DNA of 64,000 nt from Candidatus Cottocaccamicrobium excrementipullorum (lineage in GTDB: Bacteria > Bacillota > Clostridia > Lachnospirales > Lachnospiraceae), in contig DVFL01000029.1 in the NCBI GenBank assembly GCA_018713255.1, positions 104,517 to 168,516 on the forward strand. The letters are read 5' to 3'. Below the pieces are notes generated by a model that ran no database searches, was not told the origin of the DNA, and was given only the letters and a program-made list of their open reading frames with translations. Shown here one piece after another: positions 10,314 to 18,412 of this stretch (the first letter of the stretch is position 1; each line of letters opens with the position of its first letter). The translations under genes were made by a program, and so were the position numbers.

Positions 10314-10485
10314 ATCGTTCCTCCGTCATTTTCGTCAATGTTCTCCAGGGGATTATTATAGCATGGCTGGGAAAACCCATCAAGAATAACAGAAAATAAC
10401 CACAAGGCGCAGGATTTTGCAGAGATCTTGTTTTCTCCATGAGAAATTCACAAACCCATGCTATACTGCATTCGGGTGATAATCG

Positions 10486-11154
10486 ATGAAACATATTTTA
10501 GTGGTGGAGGATGAGCCGGACATCCAGGAGCTTCTCTGCGCCTGCCTTCGGGATGCAGGATACCAGGTATCTGAGGCTTTAGATGGAGTGGAGGCGCTGG
10601 CGCTGTTTCAGTCCCGGCCTTTTGATTTGGTTCTGCTGGATGTAATGCTGCCGAAAATAGATGGATTCGGCGTGTGCGAGGTGATTCGCAGACAGTCCCA
10701 GATTCCTGTGTTAATGCTTACCGCTTTGGAGGGAGAAGAGGATCAGCTGAGGGGATTTGGAATGGATATTGACGATTATGTGACGAAACCCTTCTCCATG
10801 CCGGTTTTACTGGAAAAAATTCGGGTAATTCTGCGCAGAAGCTCTGGAAAAGATGAGGAAAACTGTTTATGTTACCGGGATCTGACCATTAACCTGGATA
10901 CCAGGGAAGTATTCCAGTCAGGAGAAAAACGGGAGCTTACGGTGAGAGAATTTGAGCTGCTGCATGTGTTTATTTCTGCTCCCGGAAGAGTATTTACCCG
11001 AGAAATGTTATTGGCCAGAATCTGGGGATACGATTTTTATGGAGATGAGCGGGTGGTGGACTGCCATATTAAAAATCTCCGGCATAAGCTGGCTGGGGAG
11101 TATATTGAGACGGTGAGGGGAGTTGGATATCGTGCTGGGAAAGAAAATCAGTGA
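10486..11154 (+). CDS. OmpR-family response regulator
   Basis: 222 aa; ILVVEDEPDIQELL receiver with LVLLDVMLP and KPF; C-terminal winged helix. Confidence 0.95.
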   Translation: MKHILVVEDEPDIQELLCACLRDAGYQVSEALDGVEALALFQSRPFDLVLLDVMLPKIDGFGVCEVIRRQSQIPVLMLTALEGEEDQLRGFGMDIDDYVTKPFSMPVLLEKIRVILRRSSGKDEENCLCYRDLTINLDTREVFQSGEKRELTVREFELLHVFISAPGRVFTREMLLARIWGYDFYGDERVVDCHIKNLRHKLAGEYIETVRGVGYRAGKENQ

Positions 11155-12658
11155 AAGTTTGACCGCCCGGATTTTTCTCCTTACCGTCCTGATTTTGTTT
11201 GGGGCCGGAGCCATTACTTTCGGCTTGATTGCCTGGGCGGCGCCGGTTACTTACACGGCGGCAGTAAATGAGGAATTAAGGCAGCAGGTCGATGATCTGG
11301 TGGGACAGCTGGAAAAAACCAGGTTTGAGGATTGTGGGCCGGTGATCGATGGATTTATCCGATTGTCTGGAGCTGAGGTTATGGTGCTGGGGGAAGATGG
11401 AAGAATTGCAACCACAGGTTCCAGTCTGGCTGTGGAGTTTATTCAGGACGGAGAGACAGGGGAGAGCAGCTCTTTGGGCAGCGGGGCAGAATGGGCAGCA
11501 GGGGATGTGGCCGCAGCGGGAGATGAGGCGGCAGTTGCCTGGACAGCCCAGGGGCTGGAAGGAAATGAGATGATCACGGTGACCATGGCAGAGGAAAACA
11601 CAATCACCAGTCCAATTCGGTTTGCCGATCAGGAAGAAATCTATTCCATCTGGGTTACTCCTCGAATCATGGCAGAAAATGTGGCGGTAAAGGCACTGGC
11701 CCAGATTGCGCCCTGGCTCATGGCGGCTCTTCTCGGATTTTCTGTTTTCTGGGGCTGGGTTTATTCCCGGTATATTACCCGTCCCATTCTCCGGCTTCAG
11801 GGCATTGCCGGGCGAATGGCCGGCCTGGAGTTTAGCTGGAAATGCGAGGAAAAACGCCGAGATGAAATCGGTGATCTGGGCCGCAGTCTGGACCTGATGG
11901 CCGGCCGGCTGTCTGCGGCGCTGAAGGAACTGGAGGCAGCCAATGCTGCTCTCAGGAGAGAGGTAGAGCAGCAGCAGGAACTGGAGCGCCAGAGGACGGC
12001 GTTTTTTTCTGCAGCTTCCCATGAACTGAAAACTCCGGTAACTATTTTGAAGGGACAGCTGTGGGGAATGCTGGAGGGAATTGGCGTATATCAGGACAGG
12101 GATAAATATTTGCTGCGATGTCTTCAGACGGCAGGCCGGATGGAAAAGCTGATTCAAGAAATGTTGTCTATCTCACGGATGGAAAGCGGGAAAGCTGAAG
12201 TGAAAATGGAACAGGTGGAGCTGTCCGGCCTGATTAAGAAACAGATTGCTTTGGATCAAGGATTATTTGAACAGAGAGGACAGCAGATGGTGATTTCCCT
12301 GACCCCGGAAACCGTTGTAATCGGCGATGCCGTTTTGTTAGCCAGGATGGTGGAGAATCTCCTTTCCAACGCTGCGTTTTACTCTCCTGAAGGGGCGAAA
12401 ATCCGGGTATGGTGCGGGAAAATGGAAAATTGTCCTTGCTTTACCGTTGAAAATACTGGCGTACAGATTGGAAAAGAAGCCCTTTCTCGTCTGTTTGAGC
12501 CTTTTTACCGGGAGGAAAATTCCCGGAACCGCCGGACCGGAGGAAGCGGCCTGGGGCTTTATCTGGTAAAGATGATTTCAGAAAGACATGATGCCGTGTG
12601 CAAAATTGAAAATATTGAAGATGGCGTCCGAGCGTCGGTCCGTTTTTCTAAGGGCTGA
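11123..12658 (+). CDS. Sensor histidine kinase
   Basis: HAMP region, FFSAASHELKTPVTILKG H-box, GGSGLGLYLVKMI G-box; overlaps the RR gene (TTG 11123 or GTG 11132 start). Confidence 0.95.
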   Translation: MDIVLGKKISESLTARIFLLTVLILFGAGAITFGLIAWAAPVTYTAAVNEELRQQVDDLVGQLEKTRFEDCGPVIDGFIRLSGAEVMVLGEDGRIATTGSSLAVEFIQDGETGESSSLGSGAEWAAGDVAAAGDEAAVAWTAQGLEGNEMITVTMAEENTITSPIRFADQEEIYSIWVTPRIMAENVAVKALAQIAPWLMAALLGFSVFWGWVYSRYITRPILRLQGIAGRMAGLEFSWKCEEKRRDEIGDLGRSLDLMAGRLSAALKELEAANAALRREVEQQQELERQRTAFFSAASHELKTPVTILKGQLWGMLEGIGVYQDRDKYLLRCLQTAGRMEKLIQEMLSISRMESGKAEVKMEQVELSGLIKKQIALDQGLFEQRGQQMVISLTPETVVIGDAVLLARMVENLLSNAAFYSPEGAKIRVWCGKMENCPCFTVENTGVQIGKEALSRLFEPFYREENSRNRRTGGSGLGLYLVKMISERHDAVCKIENIEDGVRASVRFSKG

Positions 12659-12675
12659 CCCATGGATTTTAGGAG

Positions 12676-12708
12676 AACGTTCTGCCGGCTGCGGCAGAGC
12701 GTTTTTTT
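12676..12708 (+). terminator. Rho-independent terminator
   Basis: aacgttctgccg gctg cggcagagcgttttttt. Confidence 0.8.
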
Positions 12709-12863
12709 CTGAAAAGCCAAGAGGGAGCGGCGGACTTTGGATCTTCATAGAAAACACATCTTGACTCCATGATTTCTTTATCTGCAGGCAGTAGCATGAT
12801 GAACAGAGGAAAATGCTTTGCGCAAAACAATCCTCAATTATTTGCAGAAAGGAGATTAAGGAA

Positions 12864-13724
12864 GTGGAAATCAGAATGGAAAACGTGAGCATGATTTATC
12901 CAAATGGGAAAGAAGCACTGAGACAAGTCAGTCTGGACATGGCTTCACCTAGTCTGACTGGTCTGCTTGGCCCTAACGGTGCAGGAAAGTCCACTTTGAT
13001 TAAACTGCTGGCTGGAGCTTTGCTTCCCACCTCCGGTTCCATACAGGTGGAAGGAGAACCATTCCCTAAGGGGAGAAAAAGGGTAAAGGAGAATTTAGGG
13101 TATTTGCCCCAGGAGTTCGGCTTGTTTGACGAGCTGACGGTGACGCAGTTTTTAGATTACATGGCTGCCTTGAAAGGACTGCGCTGCCCTCAGGCGTCTA
13201 TTCAGGAGGCAATTGAGGCAGTAAATCTAATGGATAAGGCAAAGACCAGAATCGGCGCCTTGTCGGGAGGGCAGCGGCAGCGGGTGGGGATCGCCCAGGC
13301 CCTCCTTGGAAGTCCTCAGCTGATGATTTTCGATGAGCCAACCGTCGGGCTGGATCCGGAGGAGCGGATACATTTTCGAAATCTTTTTTCGCAGACAGCC
13401 CAGAACAGACTGATTTTGTTATCAACCCATATCATTGAGGATGTGCAGGCGGTATGTGATCAGCTGCTGGTCATGAATCATGGCAGAATTTTATTTGCAG
13501 GAAAGCCGGAGCAGCTGATTCAGAAGGCCGAAGGTCATGTGGGACTTTTTTGGGAGAAGGAAATTTTAGATGCTGAAGGCCTGCAGATTACTTCCAGGGT
13601 TAATACCAGCCGGGGAATACGATGCCGGGGGGTGGCGGAGGTTCTGCCTCCAGGAGCCCGGACGGAAGAGCCGTCTCTGGAGGATGCATATCTTTATCTG
13701 ATTTCAAGGGAGGAGACGAGATGA
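12864..13724 (+). CDS. ABC transporter ATP-binding protein
   Basis: Walker A GPNGAGKST, LSGGQRQRVGIA signature, LMIFDEPTVGLDP; GTG 12864 with SD aaaggag. Confidence 0.95.
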   Translation: MEIRMENVSMIYPNGKEALRQVSLDMASPSLTGLLGPNGAGKSTLIKLLAGALLPTSGSIQVEGEPFPKGRKRVKENLGYLPQEFGLFDELTVTQFLDYMAALKGLRCPQASIQEAIEAVNLMDKAKTRIGALSGGQRQRVGIAQALLGSPQLMIFDEPTVGLDPEERIHFRNLFSQTAQNRLILLSTHIIEDVQAVCDQLLVMNHGRILFAGKPEQLIQKAEGHVGLFWEKEILDAEGLQITSRVNTSRGIRCRGVAEVLPPGARTEEPSLEDAYLYLISREETR

Positions 13725-15922
13725 AGGGAATATTTTTGTGCTTTTCCCAGGTGCAGAGACTTCTTCTGCGGCCTGGAACCTGGCTGACCATATTTTTGAC
13801 GGTGCTTTCTCCCCTGGCGGGACTGACTGTGTATCAGCCGGCTTCTGCCAGCACCATGCTTACCAAGTATTTGGCCAACCCATCCCTCGCCGGAGGTACG
13901 GCAGGAGGAATCATTTTTGGGCTGTTTACCATCTATGAGCTGGACCGGGAAAAACGGAACAGGGTGGATGTGCTGACAGAAGGGGCAGTTTCTCCCTTGA
14001 GAATGTCGTGGGTACGTCTCCTTGCATTAACGGGGACAGCGGTTGTTACCCTGGCGGCGGCCATGGTGATCTGGCTGCCCATTACCGGCAAACTGACGGG
14101 AAATGTCTTTGCGGGAAGAGATTATGTCCTTGCCTATATTCTTTTCATGGGCTTTGGGATGGAACTTTCTGTGCTCGCAGCCTCCGCTGCCTTTCAGGCT
14201 GCCGGCCGGGGAGAGTTTGCAGTGGTGCTGTTTGCCGTTTTCTCCGGATTGAGCTTGACGATTTGGGCGGATAACTGGCAGTTGTGCTGGCTGAATCCCT
14301 CCCTGTGGGCCATGTCTGATGATTTTTCTAATTCTCGTCTTTTTCGGGAAATCGCCTATATGCGTCTGACCTGGCTGGCGGCCCTGACAGGAGTGTGGGC
14401 GGTATCCTGGCTCTGCATCCGGCAGTATGGAAAAGGATTGTTTGCTTCTTTTTTCTGGAGTGCCCGCAAAGTTTACCGGCCATTTGCAGCTATTCTTCTG
14501 CTGAGTGCTGCGTCAGCGGCTTATTTGGCCCAGCCTTTTTATGACAACAGCAATCCTGATCTATCTGCAGCTGTTTTGGATCATCTTCCGTTGGCGGAAG
14601 GAGTAACCTGCTTATCCAGAAGAGTCTGGGTTTATCCTGATACGGAGAAGGGTGCTGTGGACGGCCGGGCGTTGTACCAGCTCCGAAATACTTCCGGCAA
14701 GGAACAGATGATCTTTTTCGGCGTTGCTCCAGGATACCGCATTATTTCAGCGGATGTCAATGAAAAAGCTGTTTCTTCGTCTTTTTCTGGTGATGAAGAA
14801 AACAATATGGCTCTCTGGAAGACGGTGATTCCAGCAGATGAGGAATTGGAGCTGGTGCTGGAGTATGGCGGCTTCCCAAAAGAGTGGAATATTCTGACCT
14901 TAACCCCGGGAACTCCGGAAATCAGTGAAGAATACTTGTGCCTGGAAAATCAGAATATGGCTCCGTATTTGTTAAATGCATCATCTCCAGAAGATGGGGT
15001 AAGGGCGGCAATTGAGATAACGGTTCCCGACCATATGACAGTAATTCCCTTTGGGCCTGGCCAGGCAGAGGTGATAAAAGATCAGGGAGACGGAAAGAAG
15101 ACCTGGCGATATGAAGGCAGGGGATTTGGGGGAATTGTCTATGCCGGAGATTACCTTTGCCAGGAGATTGAGGCTGGCGGGATTCAGATTCAGTTTTATT
15201 ATGGCCGGAAACACCAGAAGGTGATGGAAGAAGCCAAAGCGGCGGAAGCCATCAAGGCTGTGGTGAATTACTGCACCAGCCATTACGGGGCTTTATCTTT
15301 TGGAGAAAATGGAAGGCTTAAGTTGATCCAGAGCCGGGTAATTGGAGGAGGATATGCCGGAAATGGAGCCAGCCTTCTGGATGAAGGGGATTTTACTGCC
15401 GCAAATCTAAACAATAAGGAAAAGGGCGCTGTTCCTGGAGAAGTGATGATCCATGAGCTGGTCCATCAGTGGTGGGGACTGGCCAATATGTTTGATGAAG
15501 CAGACGCAGGCCCCTGGTCATCGGAAGGGCTCACCGTCTATACTACTTATCGGATTGTTAAGGAACTTTACGGTGAAGAGTATGCCCGAAAGAATTATCT
15601 TGAACAGTGGAAAGAGGAGACAAAAAATTATTATCTGAATTTCTATGTCAGAAATCCGGAATATTTGAAGGCTCTTCCGGAAGATAAGAGGCTGGACATT
15701 GCCAACGGTCTGTCTTCTTTGCTCCATTACAGCGAGATGCCTTTAAAGATTTTGAAGGCAGAACAGCTGGTGGGAGGCGAGGCGGCCATGGATCAGATTC
15801 TAAGCCAGTTGTTTAACCGTGAACTTGACCCGGCTTATCCTTTTTTCACCTACGAAAACTTTTTAGATGCCTGCGGGCTCACAGAGGAGGAATTAAGTCT
15901 TGAACAAGATATTTCAATATGA
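13721..15922 (+). CDS. ABC-2-like permease domain fused to M1-family (gluzincin) metallopeptidase domain
   Basis: ATGA overlap with the ATPase gene; N-terminal multi-TM half; C-terminal VMIHELVHQWWG (HEXXH) and downstream WSSEGLTVYTTY. Confidence 0.85.
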   Translation: MKGIFLCFSQVQRLLLRPGTWLTIFLTVLSPLAGLTVYQPASASTMLTKYLANPSLAGGTAGGIIFGLFTIYELDREKRNRVDVLTEGAVSPLRMSWVRLLALTGTAVVTLAAAMVIWLPITGKLTGNVFAGRDYVLAYILFMGFGMELSVLAASAAFQAAGRGEFAVVLFAVFSGLSLTIWADNWQLCWLNPSLWAMSDDFSNSRLFREIAYMRLTWLAALTGVWAVSWLCIRQYGKGLFASFFWSARKVYRPFAAILLLSAASAAYLAQPFYDNSNPDLSAAVLDHLPLAEGVTCLSRRVWVYPDTEKGAVDGRALYQLRNTSGKEQMIFFGVAPGYRIISADVNEKAVSSSFSGDEENNMALWKTVIPADEELELVLEYGGFPKEWNILTLTPGTPEISEEYLCLENQNMAPYLLNASSPEDGVRAAIEITVPDHMTVIPFGPGQAEVIKDQGDGKKTWRYEGRGFGGIVYAGDYLCQEIEAGGIQIQFYYGRKHQKVMEEAKAAEAIKAVVNYCTSHYGALSFGENGRLKLIQSRVIGGGYAGNGASLLDEGDFTAANLNNKEKGAVPGEVMIHELVHQWWGLANMFDEADAGPWSSEGLTVYTTYRIVKELYGEEYARKNYLEQWKEETKNYYLNFYVRNPEYLKALPEDKRLDIANGLSSLLHYSEMPLKILKAEQLVGGEAAMDQILSQLFNRELDPAYPFFTYENFLDACGLTEEELSLEQDISI

Positions 15923-16616
15923 GTGCAGACGGCTCATGAGCAGCCGATTCTTTGCCGGGCTATTGCTGGTGGTTTTGGTCTATGGCTGGCAGGTGCTGAC
16001 TGAGGTAACCATTCTTGGAGCAGCTCATACGGCGCCTTTTTCTCCCTGGAGCTTTGGGGATTATATCAGCCGGATGCTGCCGCTTTTATGGGCGGGGACG
16101 CAGCTTTTTCTCACGGCTTTTCTTTCCCCTAAGGCCAGGAGAACAGAGGCTCTCACGGATGTGCTGCAGGATTCCTGTATTTTGTATGCGCTGGTCCGGC
16201 AGAGCGCGGTATTGGCTGGAACAGCGGTTTTGGCACTGGCTGTTTTTGGGGAAGGACTGGTGTTTTATGGTTTGTATTTTCACTGGTATGAATGGAGAAC
16301 ACTGCTGTCCCCCTTTTTCCTTGTTCTGATGCCTGGCCTGGTATTTGGGCTGGGAAGCGGATGGTTTTTAGGGCAGTTAAAATCCTGGCTGGTGTATGGA
16401 TGGATGTTCATGCCCTTTTTGTGGAGAATCCTTCCCCTGCCAGATGCGTTCGGGCTGTTAAGCGGAACCTTTTTTTCTCAGTATCCGCTGACGCTGGAAA
16501 AATTAGATCCTGAGTTTACCGTGCCGGGAGTGAATCTATTGGTTCAAGCGGGGCTGCTGGCAGGAGGGGCAGTCTTCTCTTTACAGGGGAAAAACAGAAG
16601 AAGGAATCAGAAATAG
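15900..16616 (+). CDS. ABC transporter permease-like membrane protein
   Basis: 238 aa multi-TM; TTG start overlapping the preceding gene; MNKIFQYECRRLMSSRFFAGLLLVVLVYG. Confidence 0.7.
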   Translation: MNKIFQYECRRLMSSRFFAGLLLVVLVYGWQVLTEVTILGAAHTAPFSPWSFGDYISRMLPLLWAGTQLFLTAFLSPKARRTEALTDVLQDSCILYALVRQSAVLAGTAVLALAVFGEGLVFYGLYFHWYEWRTLLSPFFLVLMPGLVFGLGSGWFLGQLKSWLVYGWMFMPFLWRILPLPDAFGLLSGTFFSQYPLTLEKLDPEFTVPGVNLLVQAGLLAGGAVFSLQGKNRRRNQK

Positions 16617-16632
16617 AAAGGACCGTGATATT

Positions 16633-17124
16633 GTGGAAGCGACTGCCCGCCGCATGGGACAGCCGGTATCGGAGATCAGCGAGAAGGAGGAGCGGGGCGG
16701 CAATATATTTTCTAATCGGAGATATCCTCTGGGAACTGGGCTGATCAGCATGCAGCAGGAGATTTTTTATGTTCAGTCAAATATCATCCGGGATTTAGCT
16801 CACAAAGAATCCTGCATTATTGTTGGACGCTGCGCAGACAGTATTCTGCAGGATATCAGCAGATGTCTGAATGTTTATGTATACGCTCCGCTGGAGGCTC
16901 GTCTGAAAAATTGTACAGAACTTCTGGGAATGGATGAAAATACGGCGAAGCGTATGATTCGGGAGGTGGACCGGGCGCGGGAGGTGTACCGTTTACGGTA
17001 CTGCGACGGCGTTAAGTCGGTGCTGGACCATCGGGATTTGCTGATTGACAGCAGCAAGTATGGTCCTCAAAAAACCGCGAAAATTTTGTGTGGAGTCGTG
17101 CGGGAAGTCTTTTTTGACGAATAA
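16633..17124 (+). pseudogene. Cytidylate kinase-like protein, 5'-truncated (P-loop region absent)
   Basis: ...KDRDIVEATARRMGQPVSEISEKEERGG...SCIIVGRCADSIL...NVYVYAPLEARLKN...SVLDHRDLLIDSSKYG matches cytidylate-kinase-like proteins, but no GxGG(R/K) P-loop precedes it; similarity begins at the end of the upstream permease gene. Confidence 0.6.
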
Positions 17125-17226
17125 ATATTGATCAATGAAAAGCAGTCATTTTCTATTTGCATTCTCGAAAAAATAGGATTGCTTACAATCTTTTGTGAAA
17201 ATGCTTCATGCCTTAAAAATCCATGA

Positions 17227-18075
17227 TTAAGAATCAGAAGGCAGGGTTTTTAGGAAATTTTCCAGATTTTTTCTGCTTTTGGTCAGGTAAACGAGATAAT
17301 AAGAAACATTTGCCTCTTCATCCAAAATCGGGATTTCCACTCGATTAGGCATATGGCCTTCCCGATTCAGCGCTCTGTCGGTAGTAAAGGTGGGGAGGGC
17401 CGATGCTTTTACCAGCTGGTCGAAGGCGTAGGCTTCATTCTGCACCAGGAAATGGGTGTCCGGCATCTTTTGTTCAACTCGTTTCCAGAAGCCGATGTCA
17501 AACCACAGGAGCATGGTTTCTCCGTTTAAATCTTTAAGATGAAGCGCCTTGCTGCCGGAGAGGGGATGGGTAGGGGGAAGAGAGAAGTACAAATGCTCTT
17601 CCCCGTATTTTTTGCAGGAAATTCCTTCTTCCTTCACTGCAAAGGGAAGAATGGCCAGCTGATAAGTGCCGTTTTTTACTCCTTGAAGCAAGGTACGGTT
17701 TTCCCGTATCTCTGAAGAAACCGTCATATCTGGATATAAACGGGAGAGAATGGGAACCAGTTCCCACAATGGGGCCGGAGCGCAGGAACCAATAAGAATC
17801 GTGCGCTGTTTTCGGTCAAAGGTCTGAAGGGAGTTTACCATATCCTGAGCCTGCCATACCAGCTTTCTGGCATATTCTACGGCCAGTTCTCCATTTTGAT
17901 TTAACTGAATTTTATTTTTCTTCCGATTGAATAAAGGAACCTGAAGCTCTTCTTCCAGCTTTTGCATAGAACGGCTTAATGCAGGCTGGGATAAATGCAG
18001 TTTCTTTGCGGCGCCGGCCAAGGTGCCGCATTCTGCAACCATAATCAGCTGTTCCATTTGGTTTAGTTCAAACAT
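17227..18075 (-). CDS. LysR family transcriptional regulator
   Basis: 282 aa; MFELNQMEQLIMVAECGTLAGAAKKLHLSQPALSRSMQKLEEELQVPLFNRKK. Confidence 0.92.
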   Translation of the reverse strand: MFELNQMEQLIMVAECGTLAGAAKKLHLSQPALSRSMQKLEEELQVPLFNRKKNKIQLNQNGELAVEYARKLVWQAQDMVNSLQTFDRKQRTILIGSCAPAPLWELVPILSRLYPDMTVSSEIRENRTLLQGVKNGTYQLAILPFAVKEEGISCKKYGEEHLYFSLPPTHPLSGSKALHLKDLNGETMLLWFDIGFWKRVEQKMPDTHFLVQNEAYAFDQLVKASALPTFTTDRALNREGHMPNRVEIPILDEEANVSYYLVYLTKSRKNLENFLKTLPSDS

Positions 18076-18196
18076 ATCTTTTTTCCCTTAATGTGAAATC
18101 TCCATAATTCGTGATACAATATAGAAATTTTATCATATACCCTCCGCTTTTACAAGAAGCTATGCATTCAGGTTATAGCAGTATGCATAATTTCTA

Positions 18197-18227
18197 TTGT
18201 ACATTTATAGAAGAGAAGGACTATAAT
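18197..18227 (+). promoter_or_regulatory. Candidate sigma-A promoter for lon leader
   Basis: ttgtac (18197-18202), 19-bp spacer, tataat (18222-18227). Confidence 0.45.
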
Positions 18228-18236
18228 AATAATGTA

Positions 18237-18341
18237 GCAGCAGCGATAAGAGGTGAGTGCTATAAATATGAGGCCAGGTCAGCGGAGAGAAGATGCCGAT
18301 GCTGGGATAAGAGACACCGTGAGATCATCCATCACTGCTGC
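18237..18341 (+). other. Candidate structured 5' leader of lon
   Basis: gcagcagcgat (18237-18247) pairs with atcactgctgc (18331-18341), 10 of 11 positions; possible nested gaggtg/cacc pairing; starts near the predicted TSS. Confidence 0.35.
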
Positions 18342-18412
18342 GATGTCACAGCAAGACAGTTAAACAGTGCAAAGATCCATGAGTAATGGATGAAATACGG
18401 AGGTGAACGGGT

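Noticed and set aside
18111-18386. 91-aa ORF upstream of lon
   Set aside because: No SD and odd composition; the region is better explained as promoter and leader.
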